Of a DNA stretch of 64,000 nt, positions 7,264 to 14,953 are shown in pieces (within the stretch, counting starts at the first letter, position 1; each line of letters begins with the position of its first letter). This stretch comes from an uncultured Eubacterium sp. (GTDB lineage: Bacteria; Bacillota; Clostridia; Oscillospirales; Acutalibacteraceae), in assembly GCA_900539325.1 (NCBI GenBank), contig UQCC01000003.1, positions 1-64,000 of the forward strand. Direction: 5' to 3'. The position numbers and the translations under genes were made by a program. The notes below the pieces were generated by a model. The model did no database searches and was not told the origin of the DNA. It saw nothing but the letters and a program-made list of their open reading frames with translations.

Positions 7264-7818
7264 ATGCTTGAAAAGTACCTGATAGAGCATTGCTCACCGA
7301 CCCTTGCGTCGCTTAAAACAGCAAATCTTGTGAACATTCCGTTTGATGACTATGCACATCTTGCATCGTCGGTTGAAAGGACAAACAAGGAATTGCAAGG
7401 CACGGGCGTATGCCTTTTGGTACTGAAAAAAAGTGAAAGGTGTGCTCTTGTTTATGCCGTGAGAAAATCAAAATTGGCGTCCGATTTGCAAAAAAACGGC
7501 GTTGCGGAATTTTTGATGCAATACGGTTACGGAAGCACCGATGTTGAAACCTGCCTTGAAAGGCTGAAAAGTCGACTGATGCACACGGATGAGTTTCCGC
7601 ACGAAATCGGAATTTTCCTCGGTTATCCGCTTGATGATGTCAAAGGATTTATCGACAATGCGGGGCAAAACAGCAAGTGCACGGGTTGCTGGAAGGTGTA
7701 TTGTAACGAGTGTGAAGCGATTAAAACATTTGCAAAATTCAACAAATGCAAGGAAGTATATACAAAATTATGGCTTGGCGGCAGAAGCATAACTAAGCTT
7801 ACCGTTACAGCGATTTAA
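7264..7818 (+). CDS. DUF3793 family protein
   Basis: A 184-residue cytoplasmic protein beginning MLEKYLIEHCSPTLASLKTANL, which I recognise as the conserved opening of the DUF3793 family. The frame extends to ATG 7213, but ATG 7264 has AGGAAG seven bases upstream and starts exactly at the family signature. Features include GIFLGYPLDDVKGFI and a cysteine cluster (CTGCWKVYCNEC) near the C-terminal third that could bind metal. The biochemical role is unknown. In Clostridia the family commonly sits near flavodoxin and ferrous-iron genes. Here it shares an operon with a flavodoxin behind two DtxR-like operators, which supports a link to iron or redox balance. Confidence 0.85.
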   Translation: MLEKYLIEHCSPTLASLKTANLVNIPFDDYAHLASSVERTNKELQGTGVCLLVLKKSERCALVYAVRKSKLASDLQKNGVAEFLMQYGYGSTDVETCLERLKSRLMHTDEFPHEIGIFLGYPLDDVKGFIDNAGQNSKCTGCWKVYCNECEAIKTFAKFNKCKEVYTKLWLGGRSITKLTVTAI

Positions 7819-7834
7819 GAAAGACGGTGTATTT

Positions 7835-8257
7835 ATGAGCAAAACAGCAGTTGTATATTGGAGCGGAACAGGCAACACGGCGGCTATGGCAGACGCAGTT
7901 GTTGAGGGCGTAAAATCGGCAGGCGGACAGCCTGAATTGTTTACGGCGGAGTCGTTCAATTCCGATATGGTTGACAATTACGATTTTATAGCGTTCGGTT
8001 GCCCGTCAATGGGTTGCGAACAGCTTGAAGATACAGAATTTGAGCCTATGTTTGACTCTTGTAAAAATAAGCTTAAAGGTAAAAAAATCGCACTTTTCGG
8101 TTCATACGGATGGGGCGACGGCGAGTGGATGCAAACATGGGAGAATGATTGCAAATCTTTCGGTGCGGATTTGGTTTGCGACAGCGTGATTTGCAATGAC
8201 GCTCCTGATGATGAAGCGGTTGCAAAATGCGAAAATTTAGGTAAAGCGCTTGCTTAG
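7835..8257 (+). CDS. Flavodoxin
   Basis: A 140-residue short-chain flavodoxin, an FMN-binding one-electron carrier that replaces ferredoxin when iron is scarce. The phosphate loop SGTGNT is at residues 10-15, and the flavin-facing loops are recognisable as CPSMGCEQLED and GSYGWGDGEW. Length fits the short-chain class. It follows the DUF3793 gene by 16 bases, so it shares the promoter and twin operator upstream. The ribosome site is weak, which may mean partial dependence on read-through translation from the first gene. Confidence 0.93.
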   Translation: MSKTAVVYWSGTGNTAAMADAVVEGVKSAGGQPELFTAESFNSDMVDNYDFIAFGCPSMGCEQLEDTEFEPMFDSCKNKLKGKKIALFGSYGWGDGEWMQTWENDCKSFGADLVCDSVICNDAPDDEAVAKCENLGKALA

Positions 8258-8265
8258 TGCCCGAT

Positions 8266-8362
8266 GAACAATTTAAGCCTCGGCTTAAATTGCTCCGAAT
8301 GTTTTTAATCGAGGTTGAGGATATTCGGAACAGTTTAAACTTAGCTCAAAAGTAAATTGTTC
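8266..8362 (+). repeat. Nested inverted-repeat structure after the flavodoxin
   Basis: Outer arms GAACAATTTA (8266-8275) and TAAATTGTTC (8353-8362) enclose a long palindrome (8270-8279 with 8282-8291) and a second stem (8294-8300 with 8323-8329). The first outer arm and the palindrome compete for the same bases, so two alternative folds exist. No reading frame is present. It may be a 3' untranslated structure or a small insertion relic. Confidence 0.55.
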
Positions 8363-8392
8363 ACATTTCTCTACTCCTAATCCAATAAACAG

Positions 8393-8421
8393 AAAGCGAA
8401 CGGCTATGTCGTTCGCTTTTT
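8393..8421 (+). terminator. Terminator of the DUF3793-flavodoxin operon
   Basis: Ten-base perfect arms (8393-8402 and 8410-8419) with a 7-base loop, then a T-run. Confidence 0.8.
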
Positions 8422-8436
8422 GTTATATGCTTTTTT

Positions 8437-8471
8437 ATAAAATAAAAAGGAACATCGTTTGATGTTCCTTT
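8437..8471 (-). terminator. Terminator of the tRNA pair
   Basis: Eleven-base perfect arms (8446-8456 and 8461-8471) with a 4-base loop. On the minus strand they are followed by a T-rich tail (8437-8445), just after the tRNA-Glu CCA end. Confidence 0.8.
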
Positions 8472-8473
8472 TG

Positions 8474-8548
8474 TGGTGACCCGGACGGGAATCGAACCCG
8501 TGTTACCGCCGTGAAAGGGCGGTGTCTTAACCGCTTGACCACCGGGCC
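8474..8548 (-). tRNA. tRNA-Glu (anticodon TTC)
   Basis: 75 bases with encoded CCA. Acceptor arms GGCCCGG and CCGGGTC pair with one GU. The anticodon stem CCGCC/GGCGG carries loop CTTTCAC, so the anticodon is TTC (plus-strand GAA at 8513-8515). The T loop TTCGATT is canonical. It lies four bases after tRNA-Met in the same transcript. Confidence 0.97.
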
Positions 8549-8552
8549 AAAT

Positions 8553-8629
8553 TGGTGGCTTTAACTGGATTCGAACCAGTGACACCGCGGGTATGAACCG
8601 CGTGCTCTAGCCAACTGAGCTATAAAGCC
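8553..8629 (-). tRNA. tRNA-Met (anticodon CAT, elongator type)
   Basis: 77 bases with encoded CCA. Acceptor GGCTTTA pairs with TAAAGCC. The anticodon stem CGCGG/CCGCG has loop TTCATAC, anticodon CAT (plus-strand ATG at 8593-8595). The fully paired first acceptor base pair and lack of three stacked GC pairs in the anticodon stem argue for elongator rather than initiator tRNA. A lysidine-modified Ile tRNA with CAT cannot be excluded by sequence alone. Confidence 0.94.
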
Positions 8630-8648
8630 GTTTAGACTTGCAAGCAAG

Positions 8649-8677
8649 AGTATAGCGTAAAAATATGGATTTGTCAA
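8649..8677 (-). promoter_or_regulatory. Consensus promoter of the tRNA-Met/tRNA-Glu transcript
   Basis: On the minus strand, TTGACA (8672-8677), 17 bases, TATACT (8649-8654), 20 bases before the mature tRNA-Met 5' end. Confidence 0.88.
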
Positions 8678-8857
8678 CACTTTTTTCAAAAAAATTTTTA
8701 AAAGTGTAAAATTCGTCTCAATAATATCATCTTTTTTGAATTTTTTATTAAAAAAGGTACATTTGTTTGACTTTGGCGTTTTTCGGTGATACTATAATGA
8801 ATGTATAATAAGATGTATAAAAATAAGTATATTATAATTATAGCGACGGAGGGCCAA

Positions 8858-9448
8858 ATGAAAAAAATGGATCTCAAGCAGAAGCAATGCCTGGAGTTCA
8901 TCAAAGAATATTTTGATGAAAGAGGAGTTGCTCCGACAGTAAGGGAAATAGAAACGGCTATGGATTATCATTCGCCGTCATCCGCACAGTATATGCTTAA
9001 CACGCTTGAAAAAGCAGGGTATATTGAGCGTGACCCTTTGATGAAAAGAACGGTTCGCATAAAAGGTTTTGACACAAAGGCTTATCATGTGCCGCTTGTC
9101 GGTACGGTTACGGCAGGTCAGCCTATTTTGGCGGTTGAGAGCATTGAGGATTATATTCCCGTGCCTGTAAAGAACAAAGGTAAAAATATGTTTGCCCTCA
9201 AAGTCAGGGGTGATTCAATGATTAATGCCGGAATTTTGAACGGCGACACAGTAATTGTTGAGCAAACTCCGGTTGCATCAAACGGTGAAATAGTTGTTGC
9301 ACTTATCGGCGACGAAGCAACAGTAAAAAGATTTTACAAAGAAAAAGGTCATTTCAGGCTTCAACCCGAAAATGATGTTTATGAGCCTATTATAGTCGAT
9401 GAAGTGTCAATTTTGGGCAAGGTCAATATGGTAATCAGAAAATACTAA
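8858..9448 (+). CDS. lexA: LexA SOS repressor
   Basis: A 196-residue LexA. Residues 1-65 form the winged-helix DNA-binding domain; the serine peptidase domain follows. The self-cleavage site is Ala86-Gly87 in TAGQP. The catalytic Ser120 (RGDSM) and Lys157 (ATVKRF) are present, so it should undergo RecA-stimulated autoproteolysis and derepress DNA-damage genes. ATG 8858 has GGAGGG just upstream; the frame itself opens at 8801. A TATAAT box at 8793-8798 lies upstream, but no exact LexA box was found (only a partial GTAC-N4-GTTT at 8757-8768). pcrA and mutSL, likely repair partners, are elsewhere in the window. Confidence 0.97.
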   Translation: MKKMDLKQKQCLEFIKEYFDERGVAPTVREIETAMDYHSPSSAQYMLNTLEKAGYIERDPLMKRTVRIKGFDTKAYHVPLVGTVTAGQPILAVESIEDYIPVPVKNKGKNMFALKVRGDSMINAGILNGDTVIVEQTPVASNGEIVVALIGDEATVKRFYKEKGHFRLQPENDVYEPIIVDEVSILGKVNMVIRKY

Positions 9449-9468
9449 TATCACTTGGGAGTGGAAAT

Positions 9469-10287
9469 ATGAGCGAATGTACACACGATTGCTCGACTTG
9501 TTCGAGCAACTGCGGAGAGAGAAAAGAGCCGCAGAGTTTTCTTAAACCTATGAATAAAAATTCAAATATCAAAAAGGTTATAGGCGTTGTATCGGGTAAG
9601 GGCGGCGTAGGCAAAAGCCTTGTAAGCTGTCTTCTTGCCGCAAAATGCCAAAAGGCAGGACTCAAGGTCGGCGTTCTCGATGCCGATATTACAGGACCTT
9701 CCGTGCCAAAATCCTTTGGCATAACTTCAAGAGCCATGCAGGACGACACGGGACTTTTGCCTACGGTTACAAAAACAGGCGTAAAGATGATGTCAATCAA
9801 CCTTCTTCTTGAGGATGTCAATTCCCCTGTTGTTTGGAGAGGACCTGTTATTTCGGGCGTTATCGAGCAGTTTTGGACCGATGTTAATTGGGGCGAACTT
9901 GATTATCTTTTTGTTGATATGCCTCCGGGAACGGGAGATGTTGCACTTACCGTGTTCCAGAGCCTCCCTGTTGACGGAATCGTTATTGTGTCAACTCCGC
10001 AGGATTTGGTAAAAATGATTGTCAACAAAGCGTTTAATATGGCAAAGATTATGAATGTTCCTGTACTCGGTCTTGTTGAAAATATGAGCTATTATCAATG
10101 CCCGGATTGCGGCAAAAAGCATAATATTTTCGGCGAAAGTCAAATTGACGAAACCGCAAAGGAACTCGGCGTTCCCGTTCTTGCAAAGTTGCCGATTGAC
10201 CCTGAGGTTGCAAAGCTTGTTGATGAGGGCAGAGTTGAGGATGTGGAATGTCCGCAGCTTGACGAATTTGTTTCTGCGCTTGATTAA
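9469..10287 (+). CDS. Mrp/NBP35-type P-loop ATPase, Fe-S cluster carrier
   Basis: A 272-residue cytoplasmic ATPase of the Mrp/ApbC/NBP35 family, which carries and transfers iron-sulfur clusters. The N-terminus has four cysteines at residues 4, 8, 11 and 15 in the motif CTHDCSTCSSNC. The deviant Walker A GKGGVGKS is at residues 43-50, and the dimer-bridging CxxC appears in YYQCPDCGKK. Both cysteine groups are as expected for the NBP35-like branch. GGAG precedes the start. The gene lies 20 bases after lexA and 11 before a dCMP deaminase, so it is probably in the same transcript. The CTHDC motif recurs in the YlbF-like protein at 53541-53951. Confidence 0.93.
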   Translation: MSECTHDCSTCSSNCGERKEPQSFLKPMNKNSNIKKVIGVVSGKGGVGKSLVSCLLAAKCQKAGLKVGVLDADITGPSVPKSFGITSRAMQDDTGLLPTVTKTGVKMMSINLLLEDVNSPVVWRGPVISGVIEQFWTDVNWGELDYLFVDMPPGTGDVALTVFQSLPVDGIVIVSTPQDLVKMIVNKAFNMAKIMNVPVLGLVENMSYYQCPDCGKKHNIFGESQIDETAKELGVPVLAKLPIDPEVAKLVDEGRVEDVECPQLDEFVSALD

Positions 10288-10298
10288 GGAGAATAATT

Positions 10299-10799
10299 AT
10301 GCCGAAAAGAGAAAATTATATTTCGTGGGATGAATATTTTATGGGTATTGCGCTTCTTTCTTCTATGAGGAGCAAAGACCCAAGTACGCAGGTCGGTGCC
10401 TGTATCGTAAGCGACGACAACAAAATTATGTCGGTCGGCTACAACGGCTTCCCTCGCGGTTGCAGTGATGACGAATATCCGTGGGAGAGAAGTGCAGATT
10501 GTTCAAACGATACAAAATATCCGTTTGTTTGCCACGCCGAACTTAATGCAATTTTGAATTCTGGCGGTCACAATCTCAGCGGTTCAAGAATTTATGTTGC
10601 ACTTTTTCCGTGCAACGAGTGTGCAAAGGCTATCATTCAAAGCGGTATAAAAGAGGTTGTTTATATGTCGGATAAATATGCCGAAACCGAAAGCACTCTT
10701 GCCAGCAAAAAGATGTTTTTGTCAGCAGGGGTGAAGCTAACAAAATTTACTCCGACACATAAAAATTTGGAAATCTCATTTGATGAAAGCGACGTATAA
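10299..10799 (+). CDS. Deoxycytidylate (dCMP) deaminase
   Basis: A 166-residue zinc deaminase making dUMP from dCMP, which feeds thymidylate synthesis. The zinc and proton-shuttle residues are His79 and Glu81 (CHAELN) and Cys105 and Cys108 (PCNEC). The N-terminal WDEYFMGIALLSSMRSKDPSTQVG is the usual ComEB/dCMP deaminase opening. An AAGGAG site precedes ATG 10299. Its end touches the HAD phosphatase gene that follows, so the two are likely coupled. Confidence 0.95.
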   Translation: MPKRENYISWDEYFMGIALLSSMRSKDPSTQVGACIVSDDNKIMSVGYNGFPRGCSDDEYPWERSADCSNDTKYPFVCHAELNAILNSGGHNLSGSRIYVALFPCNECAKAIIQSGIKEVVYMSDKYAETESTLASKKMFLSAGVKLTKFTPTHKNLEISFDESDV

Positions 10800-10800
10800 T

Positions 10801-11391
10801 ATGCAAGTTGATATTTATGATTTTGACAAAACAATAGTGCCGTTTGACAGCGGTACGCTGTTTTTTGTGTACTGTATGGTGCATTATCCGTGGTGTATGA
10901 TTATTTTGCCGATTGTTGCAATTGCAGGACTTCTTATGGGACTCGGAATAATCAGATTTACGCTGTTCAAACGCATTTGCTACCTTTTTTTGCCGCTTAT
11001 TCCAAGAGAGAAGGCAGTCAAAAAATTTTGGGACAAGTATATAAAAAAAGTGCACCCGTGGTTTTATGACAGAAAAAGATACAGTATTGTCATCAGTGCA
11101 AGCCCCGATTTTTTGCTTGGCGAAGTTGCAAAAAGACTTGATTTTGACGAACTTATTTGCACCCGCCACAATCCTAAAACAGGTGTTATAATAGGCGAAA
11201 ATTGCAGGGGCGAGGAAAAGGTGCGTCGTCTTTATGAAGCACACAAGCCCGAAGATTTGGAAATTGAGGATGTTTATTCCGATTCTTACAGGCATGATAA
11301 GTACATATTTGCACTTGCAAAAAATCAATGTTATCACATTGAACACGGAGAAAAAGTTCCGTTTGATTATGAAGAAGTTTATTCAAAATAG
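10801..11391 (+). CDS. HAD-superfamily phosphatase, SerB-like subfamily IB
   Basis: A 196-residue HAD phosphatase. Motif I is DFDKT, with nucleophile Asp7 and Asp9 near the N-terminus. A hydrophobic cap segment (residues about 24-52) follows, motif II is ISASPD, and a motif III-like DSYRHD lies near the end. The subfamily includes phosphoserine-phosphatase-like enzymes; the substrate is not predictable. The frame also offers TTG 10780 and ATG 10783, which overlap the dCMP deaminase. ATG 10801 puts motif I at the normal distance from the N-terminus. Neighbouring nucleotide metabolism does not settle its role. Confidence 0.82.
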   Translation: MQVDIYDFDKTIVPFDSGTLFFVYCMVHYPWCMIILPIVAIAGLLMGLGIIRFTLFKRICYLFLPLIPREKAVKKFWDKYIKKVHPWFYDRKRYSIVISASPDFLLGEVAKRLDFDELICTRHNPKTGVIIGENCRGEEKVRRLYEAHKPEDLEIEDVYSDSYRHDKYIFALAKNQCYHIEHGEKVPFDYEEVYSK

Positions 11392-11406
11392 AAACGAGAG
11401 TTGTTA

Positions 11407-12684
11407 ATGAAAAAATTTGCAGACATATTTTTGGTGTTTTTACTTACGGCTTGTGCTGTTTTTGTATCATACTTTATGGCTGAAAAGGCTGTTAAAACCG
11501 ACAGAAGTGCTGCGGCACTTGCAACGGTAAGCAAGGTTGCCGTAACCGAAAGGGGAAGTGACAGAGAACTTCTTGTTGAAAATAATAAAAAAGACTACCA
11601 TTTTTATAAGCAAGATAACAATGTGATTTTGGTTCATAAGGGTGTTGATTACACTTTTGAAAATTGGAGCCGATATATTGATGTTGAAAAGCCGGAACTT
11701 TATTTCAGAAAGCTTGACAATGATAAAAAAGATACAATTATAATTAAACTTGTTGATGACATTAATGATGACGGCAGTTATGTGTACGGTGTTTATGCTC
11801 TTACGGAAATTGTAAGAGAAAACGGCACAATAAAATACAAAGTTAATGCCATGACAAGGTCATCAACCAAGCAGATAGTTGATGAAAAAGTAAAAATCGA
11901 AATCAGTCAGTCAAAAGAGTGCAAAAAAATCGGATATGCGGCTCTTTGCTATACTTTCCAGGAAATGGCATATGACAGAAAAACAGGCGTTCCTACCGGA
12001 TATTACAATCCGTTTCATACCTTACAGGATGAAAACGGTAATTATCTCACCATAAGCAGTTGGGAGCGTGGTGCTGCCGAGTACACGGTTGAAGATGACG
12101 GGATTTTTGTTACCTTTCCTATAAATGTTAAGTATAAGGAAACGAACGAGGTTCAGCAGGCAGGATTTGTAAAGTGCATGCTTTCGATTACAAAAGATTC
12201 TAAGGAAGTGTTTATTGTAAATCAAACCATGTCATTCAAGCCGAATATGGAATACGGTGCGTATAAATACGATTATGACAACAAGGAATGGCAATCGGTT
12301 TGGAAAAATGCCAATAAATCTGCCGGCGGTGATGCGGTAATTGATTATATTCAATATGACGCAAGCGTTGCATCCGAACTTGAAACAGATGATTTTTCAA
12401 AAAATTCAAGCGATTTGAACAAGCTTGGCAAAATTGTTGTTCTTCAAGACGGTGTTAAGCTTTATGCCAAAAAGGGATATAAGTTCAGTCAAAAGCTTGT
12501 AAAAAGAAAAGAATATTCGCTGCTTTTGACATTAAATAATGTTCAATCAAATAATTATGATGTTGCTTACACGGCAGAAATTTCTCAATCCGATAAAGGT
12601 GCGGAAATTTTAACAATTAAGTTTGATCAGCCGTATAAGAGGGATAATATAAGTAAGCTGAAAATTAATTTTGGAGTTAAGTAA
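11407..12684 (+). CDS. Membrane-anchored extracytoplasmic protein of unknown function
   Basis: A 425-residue protein with an N-terminal signal anchor (hydrophobic residues about 6-27) and a large hydrophilic exported part. It is rich in beta-strand-like alternation, Lys, Asp and Asn, and has no catalytic motif I recognise. ATG 11407 is preferred over TTG 11401 because GAGAG lies seven bases upstream. It sits between an HAD phosphatase and degV with gaps of only 15 and 3 bases, so it is in an operon with them. It might be a cell-surface carbohydrate-binding or scaffold protein. I found no internal repeat or sorting signal. Confidence 0.75.
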   Translation: MKKFADIFLVFLLTACAVFVSYFMAEKAVKTDRSAAALATVSKVAVTERGSDRELLVENNKKDYHFYKQDNNVILVHKGVDYTFENWSRYIDVEKPELYFRKLDNDKKDTIIIKLVDDINDDGSYVYGVYALTEIVRENGTIKYKVNAMTRSSTKQIVDEKVKIEISQSKECKKIGYAALCYTFQEMAYDRKTGVPTGYYNPFHTLQDENGNYLTISSWERGAAEYTVEDDGIFVTFPINVKYKETNEVQQAGFVKCMLSITKDSKEVFIVNQTMSFKPNMEYGAYKYDYDNKEWQSVWKNANKSAGGDAVIDYIQYDASVASELETDDFSKNSSDLNKLGKIVVLQDGVKLYAKKGYKFSQKLVKRKEYSLLLTLNNVQSNNYDVAYTAEISQSDKGAEILTIKFDQPYKRDNISKLKINFGVK

Positions 12685-12687
12685 TAG

Positions 12688-13551
12688 ATGATTAATGTTA
12701 AAGATATTGCAATTACAACCGACTCTACCTGTGATTTGCCGCAGAGGTTTATAGATGAAAATGATATAACCGTTGTGCCTCTTACCGTTCTTTTGGGTGA
12801 TACGGTATATCGTGACGGTGTTGATATTAAACCCGATGATGTTTATTCGTTTGTTGAAAAAACGGGTAAGCTTCCAAAAACCTCGGCAGTAACGCCTGCC
12901 GAATACTTTGAGGTTTTTAAACAGTTGACCGATGAAGGCAAAAAGGTGGTTCACATCGGATTTTCTTCGGGGCTTTCGTCATCGTTTCAAAATGCGTGTG
13001 TTGCGGCAAGCGAATTTGACAATGTTTTTTGCGTTGATTCAAAAACACTTTGCACAGCACAGGGCCTTTTGGTTCTCAAGGCTTGCGATTACCGTGCAAA
13101 GGGCATGGATGCAAAAAAAATAGCCGACAGGGTTACAAAACTTGTGCCAAAGGTGAGCGCAACTTTTGTCCTTGACGGACTTGAATATCTTCACAAGGGC
13201 GGCAGATGTTCGTCTGTTGCAAGGTTCGGTGCAAATGTTCTCGGAATTAAGCCGTCAATCGCCGTTGACAATCAAACCGGCAAACTTGAGGTTTCAAAAA
13301 AATACCGAGGCAAAACCGAAATTGTGTACAAGCAGTATATCGCCGACCGTATGAACGAGATAAAACGAATTCAGCCCGACCGTGTTGTTATTGCCGAAAG
13401 CGGCGGAGTGTCGTCGCAGATAATAGCTTTTGCAAAGGGCGTTATCGAGGGCAAGGACAAGTTCAATCAGGTGATTGTGGCAGATGCGGGCTGTACCATT
13501 TCATCTCATTGCGGACCTAAAACATTTGCAATATTTTATATCAAAAAATGA
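12688..13551 (+). CDS. DegV family fatty-acid-binding protein
   Basis: A 287-residue DegV/FakB-type protein. The ITTDSTCDLP opening, the TSAVTPAEYF segment and HIGFSSGLSSSFQNA form the fatty-acid head-group pocket in this family. FakB proteins bind a fatty acid and present it to the kinase FakA for phosphorylation and phospholipid synthesis. No fakA is visible in the window, so the partner must be elsewhere. It starts 3 bases after the preceding membrane protein gene. Confidence 0.92.
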   Translation: MINVKDIAITTDSTCDLPQRFIDENDITVVPLTVLLGDTVYRDGVDIKPDDVYSFVEKTGKLPKTSAVTPAEYFEVFKQLTDEGKKVVHIGFSSGLSSSFQNACVAASEFDNVFCVDSKTLCTAQGLLVLKACDYRAKGMDAKKIADRVTKLVPKVSATFVLDGLEYLHKGGRCSSVARFGANVLGIKPSIAVDNQTGKLEVSKKYRGKTEIVYKQYIADRMNEIKRIQPDRVVIAESGGVSSQIIAFAKGVIEGKDKFNQVIVADAGCTISSHCGPKTFAIFYIKK

Positions 13552-13584
13552 TTGTAAACACTTATATATAATGTAATTAATATT

Positions 13585-14529
13585 ATGGCACTTAAAGAAG
13601 AAATTTTAAATTATTTGTCCGAACACAGCGGAGATTACATCAGCGGTGAGGAACTTGCACAAAATCTCGGCAAAAGCCGTGCAGGCGTGTGGAAAGCCGT
13701 CAAGGCACTTCAGGCGGACGGTTACACAATTACAGCAGTTACAAACCGTGGATATATGTTTGACGCAAATAATGATATTTTAAATGAAAACGAACTTAAA
13801 AAGTATATAGATTTTGATTGCAATGTGGCTTTTTACAAAAGTATAGATTCCACAAACAACGAGGCAAAGCGTATTATCACCGACGGTGACACAAAGCCGC
13901 TTCTTGTTGTGGGCGAGGAGCAAACGGCAGGCAGGGGCAGACAGGGCAAGAGTTTTTATTCTCCGGCAAAAACGGGGATTTATATGAGTCTTGTCGTTCA
14001 CCCAATGGCAAAACTCCAAAATGCCGTAACGGCTACAACTGCCGCTTCGGTTGCCGTGTGCAAGGCTATTGAAAAGCTGACCGACATTACTCCGCAAATC
14101 AAGTGGGTTAATGATGTTTATGTAGACGGCAAAAAAATTTGCGGCATATTGACCGAAGCCGTAACAAATTTTGAAACGCAGACGGTCGAGTCGGTTGTGA
14201 TAGGCATAGGGGTTAATCTCAAAACTCACAGCTTCCCGTCGGATGTTCAAAATGCGGCGTGCCTTGAAGCACCGGTTAAAAGAGCCGAATTTATCGCAAC
14301 CGTTGCAAACGAACTCAACGGAATCGTAACGGGCGATTACAGTGCATTTATTGATTACTACCGTTCTCACAGTATGATTGTGGGCAAGGATATTAATTTT
14401 ATCAAAAACGGAATTACTACTCCTGCAACTGCGGTTGGCATTGATGATGTCGGCGGACTTGAGGTTGTTCTTCCCGACGGCACACACGATGTTCTCCGTT
14501 CGGGCGAAATCACTGTCAGAACAAGATGA
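13585..14529 (+). CDS. birA: Bifunctional biotin-protein ligase/biotin repressor
   Basis: A 314-residue BirA of the class with an N-terminal winged helix (residues 1-60, SRAGVWKAVKALQ) that can repress biotin genes. The ligase domain contains the biotinyl-AMP loop GRGRQGKSF (about residue 117 on), KWVNDVY and a C-terminal SH3-like part. It attaches biotin to a lysine of carboxylases and sodium-pump decarboxylases. Two subunits of such a decarboxylase lie directly downstream. No Shine-Dalgarno sequence precedes the ATG; a TATAAT at 13567-13572 raises the possibility of a very short leader. Confidence 0.95.
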   Translation: MALKEEILNYLSEHSGDYISGEELAQNLGKSRAGVWKAVKALQADGYTITAVTNRGYMFDANNDILNENELKKYIDFDCNVAFYKSIDSTNNEAKRIITDGDTKPLLVVGEEQTAGRGRQGKSFYSPAKTGIYMSLVVHPMAKLQNAVTATTAASVAVCKAIEKLTDITPQIKWVNDVYVDGKKICGILTEAVTNFETQTVESVVIGIGVNLKTHSFPSDVQNAACLEAPVKRAEFIATVANELNGIVTGDYSAFIDYYRSHSMIVGKDINFIKNGITTPATAVGIDDVGGLEVVLPDGTHDVLRSGEITVRTR

Positions 14530-14545
14530 CATTTAAATTATTGCT

Positions 14546-14572
14546 GAGGCGAACACGGTTCGCCTCTTTTTT
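14546..14572 (+). terminator. Terminator after birA
   Basis: Nine-base perfect arms (14546-14554 and 14558-14566) with a 3-base loop, then six T. Confidence 0.9.
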
Positions 14573-14590
14573 GTTGCTTTTGGACAAAAT

Positions 14591-14628
14591 AAAAAAACGC
14601 ATCCGATTTGGGAAGAATGCGTTTTTTT
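14591..14628 (-). terminator. Terminator of the 44-residue membrane protein gene
   Basis: An A-run, ACGCAT arm (to 14602), 14-base loop, ATGCGT arm (from 14617) and a T-run. The runs work in both directions. It lies 23 bases beyond the stop of the minus-strand small gene. Confidence 0.75.
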
Positions 14629-14651
14629 ATTAATTATTAAATATAGTATTG

Positions 14652-14786
14652 TCAACGCAATACTGCGAAACCAAGATCAATCGCTCCGGCGAGAATTCGT
14701 GAGGTTTTTTGCATCCCTAAAGTTTCTGTAAACCAAAGGATGATAAGCGCTATAAGGATTGCAATTATAAGTGCTTCTTTGCTCAT
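14652..14786 (-). CDS. 44-residue single-pass membrane protein
   Basis: A 44-residue protein: MSKEA, a strongly hydrophobic helix at residues 6-22, then a short polar-to-amphipathic tail. A strong GGAGG site is placed correctly before ATG 14786 (the frame itself continues further upstream), and a dedicated terminator lies downstream, so it looks like a real independent small gene. No family is recognised. Possibilities include a small membrane regulator, a type I toxin-like peptide or a structural microprotein. Confidence 0.6.
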   Translation of the reverse strand: MSKEALIIAILIALIILWFTETLGMQKTSRILAGAIDLGFAVLR

Positions 14787-14886
14787 AACCCACCTCCAAA
14801 GGATCGATAATATTATTATATACACTTTTGATGAGAAAATCAATAGTAATTTTAAGTATTTTTAATATTTTTATATAAAATAATTG

Positions 14887-14915
14887 TTGAAAAAAGTTTG
14901 GCAATGCTATATAAT
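14887..14915 (+). promoter_or_regulatory. Promoter of the decarboxylase subunit genes
   Basis: TTGAAA (14887-14892), 17 bases, TATAAT (14910-14915), about 40 bases before the gamma-like subunit start. Confidence 0.8.
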
Positions 14916-14953
14916 GAGGGATGTATGAAATTTTATACGGAGGATATTGTTGT

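Noticed and set aside
8361..8585. A 74-codon minus-strand frame across the tRNA region
   Set aside because: It runs through tRNA-Glu and two terminator hairpins; the tRNA genes explain the sequence.
8757..8768. LexA-box-like GTAC-N4-GTTT before lexA
   Set aside because: It departs from the GAAC-N4-GTTC type consensus at two positions, and no second site supports it. It remains possible but was not called.
10747..11346. 199-codon minus-strand frame opposite the HAD phosphatase
   Set aside because: The plus-strand gene carries the HAD motifs; the opposite frame is Cys/His/Lys-rich shadow sequence.
13780..14532. 250-codon minus-strand frame opposite birA
   Set aside because: It is antisense to an intact, fully motif-supported birA, and the product shows no family features.
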